A DNA stretch of 64,000 nt, from assembly GCA_937902315.1 (NCBI GenBank), contig CALGUG010000059.1, positions 62,001-126,000 of the forward strand. The letters run 5' to 3'. Position numbers and translations under genes: made by a program. Position 1 is the stretch's first letter. Each line of letters starts with the position of its first letter. Under the pieces are notes generated by a model. It worked only from the letters and a program-made list of their open reading frames with translations. It did no database searches and was not told the origin of the DNA. This document shows, in pieces, positions 43,555-53,144 of this stretch. The stretch comes from an uncultured Chloroflexales bacterium (GTDB lineage Bacteria; Chloroflexota; Chloroflexia; Chloroflexales; Chloroflexaceae).

Positions 43555-44667
43555 CTAGACGAAAAAGGCTCGAATCTCTTCACAAACGCGCTCGACCTCT
43601 TCGCGGGTCAGCTCGGGGTAGATCGGCAACGAGAGAATATGCTGAGCATCGTACTCGGTTTGTGGCAGCGAGATCGAGTTGCCGAAGATGGTGGCGTAGG
43701 CGGGCTGCTTGTGGGCAGGCACCGGATACTGAATGTCGCAACCGATCTTGTTGGCGAGCAGGTGGGCCCGCAGGGCGTCGCGCTGGTCGCACGAGATCAC
43801 GTAGAGATGGTAGACGTGACCCTCTTCGTCTTGGGGCAGCACCAGCGGCGTGCCAGCCAGACCTTCGCGGTACCACTGGGCACGTTCGCGGCGCAACTGG
43901 TTGCCCTTGTCGAGATAGGCCAGTTTCACCTGCAAGAAGGCCGCTTGAAGCTCGTCGAGGCGCGAGTTACGGCCGCCCTGTTCGCTGGCGACATATTTGC
44001 TGCTCCAGCCGTATTGGCGCAGACGGCGGATCCGCTCGGCCAGGTCTGGATCGTTGGTGGTAAGCGCGCCGCCATCGCCGATCGCGCCCAAGTTTTTGGT
44101 TGGATAGAAGCTCCATGCGGCGATAGCACCCCACTGGCCTGCCTTCTTGCCGTTGCGGCTGGCGCCGTGAGCTTGGGCTGCGTCTTCGACCACCGGGATG
44201 TTGTGGCGCTCGGCGATAGCACAGATCGCTTCCATATCGGCCAGCCGCCCATAGAGGTGTACCGGCATAATCGCTTTGGTGCGGGGTGTAATGGCCGCTT
44301 CGAGCTGCTTGGGGTCGAGATTGTGGCTGCTGGCCTCGATATCGACTAGTACTGGCGTCGCGCCCGTCTGCACGATCGCGGCGGTCTGGTAAGCGCAGGC
44401 GTTGGCGACGGTGATCACTTCGTCGCCCGGGCCGACTTGCAGCGCGGCCAAGGCCAGATAGAGCGCGTCGGCACCGCTGGCGACGCCGATCGCATAGTTG
44501 ACACCGCAATAGGCCGCCCACGCTTTCTCAAAGGCCGCTACTTCTTTGCCGAACGAGAGAACATAGGCGCCGCTCTCTAACACCCGTGCTGCGGCAGCAT
44601 CGAGCTCCGGTTTTAAGGCAAGGTACTGCCGCTTGGAATCCCCGAAAGGGACGGATTCAACAGTCAT
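43555..44667 (-). CDS. DegT/DnrJ/EryC1/StrS sugar aminotransferase
   Basis: 370-residue PLP enzyme that transaminates a keto-sugar nucleotide (or dehydrates one). The PLP Lys lies in SFYPTKNLGAIGDGGALTT; 'AHGASRNGKKAG' and 'GRNSRLDELQAAFLQVKL' are family hallmarks. It is the last gene of a four-gene surface-polysaccharide cluster and would act after the upstream epimerase/dehydratase to make an amino sugar. Product identity is not inferable. Confidence 0.92.
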   Translation of the reverse strand: MTVESVPFGDSKRQYLALKPELDAAAARVLESGAYVLSFGKEVAAFEKAWAAYCGVNYAIGVASGADALYLALAALQVGPGDEVITVANACAYQTAAIVQTGATPVLVDIEASSHNLDPKQLEAAITPRTKAIMPVHLYGRLADMEAICAIAERHNIPVVEDAAQAHGASRNGKKAGQWGAIAAWSFYPTKNLGAIGDGGALTTNDPDLAERIRRLRQYGWSSKYVASEQGGRNSRLDELQAAFLQVKLAYLDKGNQLRRERAQWYREGLAGTPLVLPQDEEGHVYHLYVISCDQRDALRAHLLANKIGCDIQYPVPAHKQPAYATIFGNSISLPQTEYDAQHILSLPIYPELTREEVERVCEEIRAFFV

Positions 44668-44718
44668 ACTATTCCTCTAGCTTTGCAAGCATAAACAGCG
44701 CTGTGTAGAGTTGAAAAA

Positions 44719-45717
44719 CTACCAATAGTATTCGCGGTTGGCGCGATAAAATTCTAAGGTGCGCTTGAGACCTTCGCGTAGGCTGGTGCGCGGCTCCCAG
44801 CCCAAACGGCTCTGCGCGAAGCGATAGTCGCTGTAGTAGTCGCCGATATCGATCTGTTTGCGCTCGCTGGGGAAGGGAATGATCTCGTAGCTGCCCTGGC
44901 CGTCGTTGACTTCGACCAACAGCTCGGCCAGCGCCTTCAAGCTGATCGGTTCGCTGCCGCCTAGGTTAAAGATCTGGCCGTAGGCCTCTTCGACCGTCGC
45001 GGCCAACAGCATTGCATCGACACAATCGTCGCCATAGGTGAAGTCGCGCAGTTGCTCGCCCGTGCCCCAGATCTGAATAGGCTCACCATCGATGATACGC
45101 TTGATCCAGATGCCCAAAAAGGTTTGGCGGTTGTCTTTCACACGCATACGCGGCCCATAGGTGTTGGTCAGACGCAAGGCGCAGGCCCGAATGCCATAGA
45201 CGTTGTTGTAGAGAATGTGATACCACTCGCCAGCCATCTTGTTGATGCCATTGACATCGGTGGGGTGAAGCGGGTGCTTCTCGTCGACCGGTAGATAGTC
45301 GGGTTTGCCGTAGATCTGGCGGGTGCTGGCATAGACGACTTTGATCGAGCGGTTGTGTTTGCGACAGGCTTCTAAGATCGAGAGTTGAGCGCGGCAATTG
45401 ATATCGAGATCGGTATAGGGGTCGTTCATCGAGTCGAGGTGACTCGTTTGACCAGCCAAGTTAAAGAGGTAATCTTGGCCCTGTACCAGATAATTCATTG
45501 AATATTCATCGCGCACATCGGCGATATTTACTCGAACTTTATCTTGAATGTCAATAATATTGCGGGTATTGCCACCATATTCGGGCACAAGCGAATCAAC
45601 CAGAGTGATCTCGGCTCCGAGCGTGGTTAAACGATGAGCCAATGTGCTTCCAAGAAAGCCTAAACCTCCCGTGATCAGCACTCGCGCTCCATCAAAGACA
45701 CCCTTAAATGTATGCAT
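44719..45717 (-). CDS. NAD-dependent epimerase/dehydratase (extended SDR)
   Basis: 332 residues from the ATG at 45717, preceded by GAGG at good distance; a TTG 12 bp upstream is less likely. The Rossmann motif is TGGLGFLGS. The usual active-site YxxxK reads N-G-I-N-K (in 'DVNGINKMAGEW'), so the general-base Tyr seems replaced by Asn. 'LRLTNTYGPRM' and 'RDFTYGDDCVDAML' are typical of nucleotide-sugar enzymes. It may be a dehydratase or decarboxylase with altered chemistry, working with the adjacent aminotransferase. Confidence 0.82.
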   Translation of the reverse strand: MHTFKGVFDGARVLITGGLGFLGSTLAHRLTTLGAEITLVDSLVPEYGGNTRNIIDIQDKVRVNIADVRDEYSMNYLVQGQDYLFNLAGQTSHLDSMNDPYTDLDINCRAQLSILEACRKHNRSIKVVYASTRQIYGKPDYLPVDEKHPLHPTDVNGINKMAGEWYHILYNNVYGIRACALRLTNTYGPRMRVKDNRQTFLGIWIKRIIDGEPIQIWGTGEQLRDFTYGDDCVDAMLLAATVEEAYGQIFNLGGSEPISLKALAELLVEVNDGQGSYEIIPFPSERKQIDIGDYYSDYRFAQSRLGWEPRTSLREGLKRTLEFYRANREYYW

Positions 45718-45782
45718 AGTTATCCTCAAGCATAGTGTTTGTGCTATGCGATCTCACCGCCCACATTGGTTGGTTGCGACAG

Positions 45783-47891
45783 CTACATAGCGTGTGCAGG
45801 TAAACTATACCATAGCACTCGGTTTCCCCATGCGAGCGTGCTCTCCCAAAAGAGGTAGGCCAGCAAGATCGTACAAATCAGTTGGGCTAGGCGGCCTTTT
45901 TGCCACAGATAGGCCATACCTGCTCCGGCCAGCAGCGCAATGCCCGGCAGGGCAAAGGTCATATGCTTGTTCCAGAGCCCAAACCACTGTTCGGCGATCG
46001 TCGTGGCCAGCAGGAAGAGCGCATAGCTCAGGCCGATATGGGTGATGAACTGCTTGGGAGCCTTGCGCAGCAGCAGGGCTAAGGCCATCAGGCCCAGCAG
46101 AATCGGCCAGATGCGGAAGTGGGCATAGAGGTGCTCGAAAGGTGTGTTGACGGCGGTAGCGTAAAGCAATTCGGTATCGCGCCCGACCGAGCCTTGGGTG
46201 GCGATCTGCTCGATGAAGGCAGGAATGGTGCGCTGAATGAGGATCAGCGTATAGTCGCGGTAATAGATTAGCCAGCCGCCAATGCCAGCGATCAGCAACG
46301 ACAGACCGATTCGCCAAGCTGCGGCCCGCTCCTTTGCCAACAGCCACAAGCTTGCGGCGCATGATCCGAGCAGAAAGGGCACAAAGGCTAGATGGGTGAC
46401 GTAGGAGGTAAGTGCCAAGCCCGCTGCCAAACAGCAGAACAGCATCGGCACCCAAAAGCCAGCTCGCCATTCAACCACATGCTCGCTACGATGGGTGCCA
46501 GCTTCAACCAACCAACGCAAGCACAAGAGCATCAGCACCACAAACCAGACACCGATTGTGGTGGGGAAGCTGCCATCGTGGAAAAAGAGATAACCGAGTG
46601 GCATGCCCGCATAGAGCAGGGCAGCGAAGGAAGCGATCAGTCGATCGGGCGAGTCGCTCCAATCCTGTTTGCGGCGTCTGTGGCTACCCTGCACCACCAA
46701 GCCCCAGAGCATCAGCGGAACCGTCGCATCGATCAAGGAGCTGGTGGCCGCGATCGCTTTCACCAGATCGTCGTTGCTGTACCACCAAGTGAGCGGTACC
46801 AGCATATCGTAGGTGATCAGCGAATAAGGCACTGGTTCGCGTGTTCCCCACTCATACTGCTGTTCCAGTTGTGGGCGCACCAGATCGGCCCGACCCGCCG
46901 CGATATTCAACAGTTGGTTGGCTCGCAAGCGCTGGTCGATCATAATGTACTGTGGGTGCAGCAGACCGCCGTAGCGGATCGCGAAAATAAACAGCAGGGC
47001 AGCAAAAACCGCTGCTGGCGGGCGTGCCAACCAGCGCGGAGCGTGCAGTCCATATTCGGCGATCGAAGAGAGAGCGCGCAGAATCAGGGCGATCAACAGC
47101 GTCCATGGCAAGACCCGTTGGGCGATCGTCAGCAGCAGAATCGTATCGAGGCGTGCGAAAGCGATCCCTACACTGATCAGCAGCCCGAACGAGATGGCGA
47201 TTGTGGCTGCCAGTCGACGGGGCGTAAAGAGCAGCCAAAGCGCCAGATAGATCGCCAGTGCGCTGACGAGTAGTTCGCGGGTGCGTTGCAGTGGCGGCAG
47301 ACGCAGTTGGTCTCCGTCGCTAATGGGCTGCAAGGTCGCATGTGTGAGAGCCACGCCCAACTCGCGCGGATCATCGGCTGCGCCCTTCATTGGCTCGATC
47401 TCGAGCGTGATCGAAAGGTCGCCGCTTTGGGTGTCTATCGCTTCGGCGGGAATCGCCAACAGCAACTCTTGCCAATCGGGTCGAATGACCAGATTAGCGA
47501 GCGGTAGACTACGGTTACGGGCCGACACATCAAGCGTGCGACCAGCTCCTGATTCGGCCCCGCCGTGAAAGCGCAGTTTGAGACTGTAAGTGCCCTCGCC
47601 GACCCCAACGTAACGCAAGGTTGTGCGGCGCGATGTCCAACGCTGTTTGTTTTCGCCCTGCCCTTCGCTCGGGTAGATGCCCGTTAAGCGAATGTGGTTA
47701 GGATGATCGGTGATCCGATCGTAACTTTCAAAACGAGGCTGATAGGCGCACAGAACCGCCAACAACAACAGCACAACTATCAGGCCTGCCAGTACCAAGC
47801 CTTCTCGCCATGCGAGCCAGTTACGCACTTCACCGGTCAAAAAGCGGTCGAAACGCGAGGGCGAGCGAACGCCTATCCGATGGAGGGCCAT
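45783..47891 (-). CDS. Large polytopic membrane protein, GT-C-like
   Basis: 702 residues from the ATG at 47891 (an open frame runs 24 codons further into the preceding gene). One N-terminal helix, a beta-rich soluble domain of about 150 residues (about 60-215), then about ten helices. The shape resembles GT-C glycosyltransferases or polysaccharide-modifying membrane proteins, but no clear DxD or family motif is visible. It starts 1 bp after the GT2 stop; AAAGAG overlapping that gene is the probable ribosome site. Likely translationally coupled and part of the same pathway. Confidence 0.6.
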   Translation of the reverse strand: MALHRIGVRSPSRFDRFLTGEVRNWLAWREGLVLAGLIVVLLLLAVLCAYQPRFESYDRITDHPNHIRLTGIYPSEGQGENKQRWTSRRTTLRYVGVGEGTYSLKLRFHGGAESGAGRTLDVSARNRSLPLANLVIRPDWQELLLAIPAEAIDTQSGDLSITLEIEPMKGAADDPRELGVALTHATLQPISDGDQLRLPPLQRTRELLVSALAIYLALWLLFTPRRLAATIAISFGLLISVGIAFARLDTILLLTIAQRVLPWTLLIALILRALSSIAEYGLHAPRWLARPPAAVFAALLFIFAIRYGGLLHPQYIMIDQRLRANQLLNIAAGRADLVRPQLEQQYEWGTREPVPYSLITYDMLVPLTWWYSNDDLVKAIAATSSLIDATVPLMLWGLVVQGSHRRRKQDWSDSPDRLIASFAALLYAGMPLGYLFFHDGSFPTTIGVWFVVLMLLCLRWLVEAGTHRSEHVVEWRAGFWVPMLFCCLAAGLALTSYVTHLAFVPFLLGSCAASLWLLAKERAAAWRIGLSLLIAGIGGWLIYYRDYTLILIQRTIPAFIEQIATQGSVGRDTELLYATAVNTPFEHLYAHFRIWPILLGLMALALLLRKAPKQFITHIGLSYALFLLATTIAEQWFGLWNKHMTFALPGIALLAGAGMAYLWQKGRLAQLICTILLAYLFWESTLAWGNRVLWYSLPAHAM

Positions 47892-47892
47892 A

Positions 47893-48669
47893 CTACTCTT
47901 TCGGCGTGAGCGACGACGCAAGGGCGGCGCGGCGGCGCGCTTCGATTCGAGGCAGATGTTCACGCCAGAGAACGAGCTTCCACCACAACACAGCCAAATG
48001 CGGGATCACGCGGCTAAGGCGCTTAAAGTTAAAGAACTGACTCTTGCCGTAGGTGCGATGATAGTGGTGAACTGGCACTTCCGCAAAACGGCACTTGGCA
48101 TCTTGCAGCTTCTTGACCAGTTCCACACAGATCGTACCGTCGGGCGATTCCAGATCGATCATTTCGAGCGCGCTTCGGCGAATCAAGCGGAAGTCGCAGT
48201 CGACATCGCGCAGCTTGAAGCCAAAGGCGAACTTGACCACATGGTGATAGATTCGGCCGATGATCTTGCGGTGCAGCGGATCGCCACGGTCGATCTTCCA
48301 GCCGTTTACAACATCGATATCGTCGCGCAAGGCGTCGAGCAAGAGCTTGATCTCGCGTGGATCGTACTGGGCATCGCCGTCGGTGTAAAAGACCAGATCT
48401 TTGGAGGCTTTGGCAAAACCAACCCGCAACGCGCCGCCGTAACCAAGCGCTTGGCGATGGGTATAGATACGGAGACGGTCGTACTGCTGGGCTAATTCTT
48501 CCAACACGTCGACGGTATAGTCGGTGCTACCATTTTCGACAACGATGACTTCATAGTCGTCGGTAAGTTCAGCTAACGTATTAAGAGTTGTAACGACGAG
48601 ACTGCCGATCGTACCTCCATCGTTACAAGCTGGAAAAAATGCGCTGATACTGGGGCGCTTTTGCGTCAT
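47893..48669 (-). CDS. Family 2 glycosyltransferase (polyprenyl-phosphate mannosyl/glucosyltransferase-like)
   Basis: 258 residues. GT-A motifs are 'SISAFFPACNDGGTIGSLV', VVENGSTDYT, 'GYGGALRVGFAKAS' and YTDGDAQYDP (DxD). This is the dolichol-phosphate-mannose-synthase-like branch that charges polyprenyl phosphate with a sugar for a GT-C enzyme. The adjacent large membrane protein is the natural partner. First gene of the four-gene cluster 48669-43555. Confidence 0.85.
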   Translation of the reverse strand: MTQKRPSISAFFPACNDGGTIGSLVVTTLNTLAELTDDYEVIVVENGSTDYTVDVLEELAQQYDRLRIYTHRQALGYGGALRVGFAKASKDLVFYTDGDAQYDPREIKLLLDALRDDIDVVNGWKIDRGDPLHRKIIGRIYHHVVKFAFGFKLRDVDCDFRLIRRSALEMIDLESPDGTICVELVKKLQDAKCRFAEVPVHHYHRTYGKSQFFNFKRLSRVIPHLAVLWWKLVLWREHLPRIEARRRAALASSLTPKE

Positions 48670-48754
48670 GACTGGTTTATCCCTATGTTTACAGCTACTA
48701 TGGGAGGGGATTATAGCATAGATAGCGCGTTCTCGCCTTCAAGCATCGGCGTGG

Positions 48755-48760
48755 TATAAT
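48755..48760 (+). promoter_or_regulatory. Possible -10 box for hisC
   Basis: TATAAT at 48755-48760, 65 bp before the hisC ATG, in the gap between divergent genes. The matching -35 region is poor. Confidence 0.4.
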
Positions 48761-48824
48761 CCGCTTCAGCTATTGTTTCGCCCTGCTTGTAATCCTGTCT
48801 GGTATCGATAGAAGGGGCAATTTT

Positions 48825-49919
48825 ATGCCATCTATTGCTCAATTATTGCGCTCTGATATTGCCGCGCTCGACAGCTATACGCCGATCGTACCGCTCGATG
48901 TGTTAGCTCAACAGCTCGGCCTGCCCGTCGAGCGAATCATTAAACTCGACGCCAACGAAAATCCCTACGGTCCATCGCCGCGTGCCATCGCTGCGCTCAA
49001 CGACCCAGCGGTTCACGCCGCCTACGCTGTCTACCCCGACCCCGAATGTCGAGCCGTGCGGGCCGCTCTGAGTAGCTATATCGGCCAACCGAGCGAACGG
49101 ATCATCTGCGGTGCGGGCGCCGACGAGCTGATCGACCTGCTCTTGCGCCTGTGTGTCGAGCCGGGCGAAGTTGTGATCGACTGTCCGCCCACTTTTGGCA
49201 TGTACTCGTTCGACGCTGGAGTGCAGGCCGCGAAAGTGGTCAATGTCGAACGCAAAGAGGATTTTTCGCTCGACCCCGAAGAGCTGGCCGAGGCCATCAC
49301 ACAACACAAGGCCAAGATCGTCTTTTTGACTTCTCCCAACAACCCGACCGGCAACCTGATGCCGCGCAACGATATTTTACGTCTCTTGGAGCTGCCAGTA
49401 TTGGTGGTGGTCGACGAGGCGTATGCCGAGTTTAGCGGCGGGAGCGTGATCGATCTGGTTGGCCAGTATGAGAACTTAGTCGTGTTGCGCACCCTCAGCA
49501 AGTGGGCGGGTCTAGCAGGCCTGCGCATCGGCTACGGCGTGATGCACGAAGAGCTGGCCCAGCACATCTGGAAGATACGCCAGCCTTATAACGTCAGCGT
49601 TCCGGCCCAGGTGGCTGCGCTCGCTTCGTTTGATGATATGGATCATCTACGCGATACCATCCGCCGCATCATCGATGAACGCGCCCGTCTGTACGAAGGT
49701 CTACGCTCGATCGCTTGGTTGCAGCCCTACCCCAGCGAAGCCAACTTCATTCTCTGTCGGGTCGATGGACGCAGCGCCCGCGAGGTCAAGGACGCTTTGG
49801 CCAAAGAGGGCATCTTGGTGCGTTATTACAACAAACCCAATCTGCGCGACTGCATTCGCATCAGCGTTGGCAAACCCGAACATACCGATGCCGTACTGGC
49901 CGCTCTGCGAGCGCTCTAG
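48825..49919 (+). CDS. hisC: Histidinol-phosphate aminotransferase
   Basis: PLP transaminase converting imidazole-acetol phosphate to histidinol phosphate. 364 residues. Signatures: 'KLDANENPYGPSP', 'TSPNNPTGN', 'VVDEAYAEF', PLP Lys in TLSKWAGLAGLRIGYG, and a conserved 'RYYNKPNLRDCIRISVG'. It is followed 20 bp later by hisN. Other his genes except hisB are absent. Confidence 0.94.
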   Translation: MPSIAQLLRSDIAALDSYTPIVPLDVLAQQLGLPVERIIKLDANENPYGPSPRAIAALNDPAVHAAYAVYPDPECRAVRAALSSYIGQPSERIICGAGADELIDLLLRLCVEPGEVVIDCPPTFGMYSFDAGVQAAKVVNVERKEDFSLDPEELAEAITQHKAKIVFLTSPNNPTGNLMPRNDILRLLELPVLVVVDEAYAEFSGGSVIDLVGQYENLVVLRTLSKWAGLAGLRIGYGVMHEELAQHIWKIRQPYNVSVPAQVAALASFDDMDHLRDTIRRIIDERARLYEGLRSIAWLQPYPSEANFILCRVDGRSAREVKDALAKEGILVRYYNKPNLRDCIRISVGKPEHTDAVLAALRAL

Positions 49920-49939
49920 TTTGAAAAAGGAAGCTTTCC

Positions 49940-50710
49940 ATGTCTGAGAATCTCTCCGATCTGCTCAGTTTCGCTCATGAATTGGCTTGGCAGGCAGGCA
50001 AAATTACCCTACGCTACTTTCAAACCGGAATCACGCCCGATCTCAAGGCCGACGAATCGCCTGTAACTGTGGCCGACCGCGAGACCGAGCAGTTTTTGCG
50101 CGATGCGATCGCCAAGCGTTATCCGACCCACGCCATTTTGGGCGAAGAGTATGGCGAGACAGGTGGGGGCGCTTCCCATCGCTGGATCGTCGACCCGATC
50201 GATGGCACGCGTTCGTTTGTGCGGGGCGTGCCGCTCTATGGTGTGATGATCGGCCTCGAGCGCGATGGCGAGCCGGTGCTGGGCGTAGTCAATATCCCCG
50301 CTTTGGGCGAGATTGTGACGGCGGCCAAAGGTTTGGGCGCGCGCTGGAACGGTCGCCCTTGCCGTGTTTCGCAAACCAGCAACTTGAAAGAAGCGCTGCT
50401 GCTCTCCTCGGCCATCAGCCAATACGACGATCCGCGCAACTTGCCTGCCCTGCAGCGTCTGATCGAAGCGGTCGGCACCTTCCGCACTTGGGGCGACTGC
50501 TATGGCTATCTGATGGTGGCGACGGGTCGCGCCGAAGTGATGGTCGATCCGCTGATGAGCATTTGGGATGCGGCCGCCCTGCTGCCGATTATGCAAGAAG
50601 CTGGCGGCAGCTTTACCGACTGGAAGGGCAACCCGACCATTACGGCTGGCGAGGGCATTGGCTCCAACGGGGTGATATTGCCCGAATTGTTGAAGATTAT
50701 CAATAACTAG
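49940..50710 (+). CDS. hisN: Histidinol-phosphatase, inositol monophosphatase family
   Basis: 256-residue Mg-dependent phosphatase of the IMPase fold. Metal motifs: GEEYGE, DPIDGTRSF and WDAAALLPI. Such proteins serve as HisN histidinol-phosphatase in actinobacteria and plants. Its position between hisC and hisB supports this over inositol phosphatase activity. AAAAAGGAAG precedes the ATG. Confidence 0.88.
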   Translation: MSENLSDLLSFAHELAWQAGKITLRYFQTGITPDLKADESPVTVADRETEQFLRDAIAKRYPTHAILGEEYGETGGGASHRWIVDPIDGTRSFVRGVPLYGVMIGLERDGEPVLGVVNIPALGEIVTAAKGLGARWNGRPCRVSQTSNLKEALLLSSAISQYDDPRNLPALQRLIEAVGTFRTWGDCYGYLMVATGRAEVMVDPLMSIWDAAALLPIMQEAGGSFTDWKGNPTITAGEGIGSNGVILPELLKIINN

Positions 50711-50711
50711 T

Positions 50712-50876
50712 GCGCAATCCGTTTGGGGCGTTTGTCTTAGGGGCGGCCTCGTTCTGTCGCTTAGGCTGGCGTGATGGCTGACAAGCTGTTGATAGCCGGA
50801 GGCGGACGCGCTGAGGAACTTCTTGGGGGAGGGACCTCGCCGCCAGAGCCTTGAAGGAACCAAGCGGATTTGGTAG
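50712..50876 (-). mobile_element. RepC element inserted between hisN and hisB
   Basis: Begins 2 bp after the hisN stop. Ends resemble the RepC termini: CAATCCGTTTG near 50716-50726 and CAAGCGGATTTGGTAG near 50861-50876. The core is at 50790-50809 (minus orientation). About 165 bp, non-coding. It ends about 60 bp before hisB and contains potential hairpins that could affect hisB expression. Confidence 0.65.
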
Positions 50877-50936
50877 AAAGCTTTCTTGCCGATGCAGCGG
50901 CTCTGGCCCCTTGCTTGGCATTGTATTAAGGTAGCT

Positions 50937-51536
50937 ATGACTTCACAAGCACGAACCGCAAGCGTCGCTCGTCGCACGGGCGAAACCGATATTACTCTAT
51001 CGCTCAATATCGATGGCAGCGGCAAAGCCGATATCTCGACTGGGATCGGTTTTCTTGACCATATGCTGAACCTATGGGCCAAACATGGCCTCTTCGACCT
51101 GGAGGTGCGCTGCGTCGGCGACTTGCACATCGATGAACACCATAGCGCTGAAGATGTGTGTATCGCATTGGGGCGCGCTATCGACCAAGCTTTGGGCGAA
51201 CGACGTGGCTTGGTGCGCACCGCCCACAGCTACGTGCCTATGGACGAAGCGCTGGCGCTGGTTGCAGTCGATTTGGGCGGACGCCCCTACTGCGTGGTCA
51301 AGGCCGACTTCATTACGCCGCGCGTTGGTCAGCTCGGCACCGATCTCATCCCGCACCTCTTGGAGAGCGTCGCTTTTCACGCTCGTATGAACCTGCACGC
51401 CCATGTGCTGTATGGACACAACGACCATCACAAAATCGAAGGTATTTTCAAGGCCTTTGGGCGCGCCCTCGATGCTGCCACCAAAATTGACGAGCGTCTG
51501 GCTGGCAGCGTACCGAGCACCAAAGGCGTTTTATAA
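50937..51536 (+). CDS. hisB: Imidazoleglycerol-phosphate dehydratase
   Basis: Mn-dependent dehydratase of histidine synthesis, 199 residues, monofunctional (no N-terminal phosphatase domain). Metal-binding His-rich motifs are present: 'GFLDHML', 'DEHHSAEDV', 'HARMNLHAHVLYG' and 'DHHKIEGIFKAFGRAL'. Start at 50937 (ATG with AAGGTAG upstream) rather than the longer frame through repeat-flanking sequence. The phosphatase step is covered by hisN. Confidence 0.95.
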   Translation: MTSQARTASVARRTGETDITLSLNIDGSGKADISTGIGFLDHMLNLWAKHGLFDLEVRCVGDLHIDEHHSAEDVCIALGRAIDQALGERRGLVRTAHSYVPMDEALALVAVDLGGRPYCVVKADFITPRVGQLGTDLIPHLLESVAFHARMNLHAHVLYGHNDHHKIEGIFKAFGRALDAATKIDERLAGSVPSTKGVL

Positions 51537-51551
51537 ACAAAGGGCGAGCCG

Positions 51552-51920
51552 ATGTTTGTCGAGGACGAACCGCGCGATCTGCTGGTATTGCACAAGGTCG
51601 GCCTAGCACGCATCAATCAAGAGTGGCACTACCATTTGGCGACTGCAGCGGGCCGACCGCGTTGTGGTGCAGCCATTAACCGCAGCGAATGGCGCTTGCT
51701 GCGGGTTGCTCAGCCACCGAGCGATCTTTGTGGGCGCTGCGCGCGCCTTTTAGGGCCGCGCTTCAGCGGTTTGCGCCCGGGACGGAGCGAGCCGCCTTCG
51801 GCTCAACAGATCGCCTTGCCGCTTGACGACGATCAAGCGCCGCTCGATCGGGCGATCTCTCCATCCGATGATGATCTGCTCAATCAACTGCTCAACGAAG
51901 AGCCTTTCGATGAAGATTAA
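51552..51920 (+). CDS. Small Zn-finger-like protein
   Basis: 122 residues. The first part has 'HKVG..', 'EWHYHLA', 'RCGAAI' and 'LCGRCARLLG', giving four Cys/His clusters that could bind Zn. The last third is acidic and disordered ('LPLDDDQAPLDRAISPSDDD'). The pattern resembles short CGxxxx...CGRC zinc-ribbon proteins of unknown function common in actinobacteria and Chloroflexota. It begins 15 bp after hisB and is probably in the same transcript, but no histidine-related function is known. Confidence 0.65.
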   Translation: MFVEDEPRDLLVLHKVGLARINQEWHYHLATAAGRPRCGAAINRSEWRLLRVAQPPSDLCGRCARLLGPRFSGLRPGRSEPPSAQQIALPLDDDQAPLDRAISPSDDDLLNQLLNEEPFDED

Positions 51921-51959
51921 TCGATCGTACCTTCAACCCAGTTAAGGAATAACCGATTT

Positions 51960-53123
51960 ATGACTACCCTCCCTGTTAACGCCGATCAGTTTCTACTGCG
52001 GCCCGATATGGCCTTCCTCAACCATGGAAGTTTTGGAGCTTGTCCTCGTCCGGTCTTCGAAGAGTATCAGCGCTGGCAGCGTGTGCTCGAAGAGCAGCCC
52101 GTCGAATTCCTCGGTCGGCGCATGGATGAACGGCTAGCCGAGGCCCGCAGCAAGCTGGCTGCCTACGTCAACTCCGATCCCGATGATCTGGTCTATGTGC
52201 CCAACGCCACCTACGGCGTCAATATCGTGGCCCACTCGCTCAAGCTGCAGCCCGGCGACGAAATCTTGGGCACCAACCACGAGTACGGCGCGTGTGAGCG
52301 CGCTTGGCGCTTCAACTGCAATCGCACCGGCGCTGTTTATGTCACTCAGCATATTGACCTCGAACCCAAGAGCGCTGAAGATTTCGTCAATCAGCTTTGG
52401 GAGGGTGTCACACCGCGCACCAAAGTCATCTTCCTGAGCCATATCAGCTCGCCGACCGCTACGATCTTCCCGGTGACCGAGGTTTGTCGCCGCGCCCGCG
52501 CCGAAGGCATTCTGACCGTTGTCGACGGAGCCCACGCTCTGGGCCAGATCGACCTCGATATGCAAGCCATCGATGCCGACTTCTACACCGGCAACGCCCA
52601 CAAGTGGCTGATGGCTCCTAAGTCGGCCGCCTTCCTCTACGCCCGCCGAGAATACCAAGATCTGCTCGAACCCTTGGTGGTGAGCTGGGGTTGGGAGAGC
52701 CGCAAGCCCTATCGCCCCAACTTCCTCGAATACTTCGAGTGGCGCGGCACGCACGATCCGGCGGCCTATTTGGCGGTGCCTGCTGCGATCGACTTCCAAG
52801 CATCCTACAACTGGCCCGCTGTGCGCGCCGCCTGCCACGAACTGGCCAGCCAAGCGCGTGCCCGCATCAGCGAGCTGACGGGCGTCCCGCCGGTACACGA
52901 CGAGTCGACCACCTGGTGGAGCCAGATGACTCTGCTTTCGCTGCCCAGCGACTGCGATCACAGCGAACTCAAGGCCCGCCTCTGGGACGAATACAAAGTC
53001 GAGATCCCCGAGACGAGCTGGGGCGACCGCAAGTTCTTGCGCCTCTCGGTACAAAGCTACACCTCTCAAGAGCATATCGACCGCCTAGTGACTGGCGTGC
53101 GCAATATCCTCGAACTGGGTTAA
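51960..53123 (+). CDS. Class V aminotransferase (isopenicillin-N-epimerase-like)
   Basis: 387-residue PLP fold-type I enzyme. Signatures: 'FLNHGSFGACPRPV' near the N-terminus, 'LSHISSPTATIFPV', 'VVDGAHALGQ' with the cofactor Asp, and the PLP Lys in NAHKWLMAPK. This is the branch containing isopenicillin N epimerase and related enzymes, which includes cysteine desulfurase-like lyases and epimerases. No beta-lactam genes are nearby, so the substrate is open. Last gene of the block starting at hisC. Confidence 0.85.
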   Translation: MTTLPVNADQFLLRPDMAFLNHGSFGACPRPVFEEYQRWQRVLEEQPVEFLGRRMDERLAEARSKLAAYVNSDPDDLVYVPNATYGVNIVAHSLKLQPGDEILGTNHEYGACERAWRFNCNRTGAVYVTQHIDLEPKSAEDFVNQLWEGVTPRTKVIFLSHISSPTATIFPVTEVCRRARAEGILTVVDGAHALGQIDLDMQAIDADFYTGNAHKWLMAPKSAAFLYARREYQDLLEPLVVSWGWESRKPYRPNFLEYFEWRGTHDPAAYLAVPAAIDFQASYNWPAVRAACHELASQARARISELTGVPPVHDESTTWWSQMTLLSLPSDCDHSELKARLWDEYKVEIPETSWGDRKFLRLSVQSYTSQEHIDRLVTGVRNILELG

Positions 53124-53144
53124 TAGCGCCTTCTGATGCCCGAC

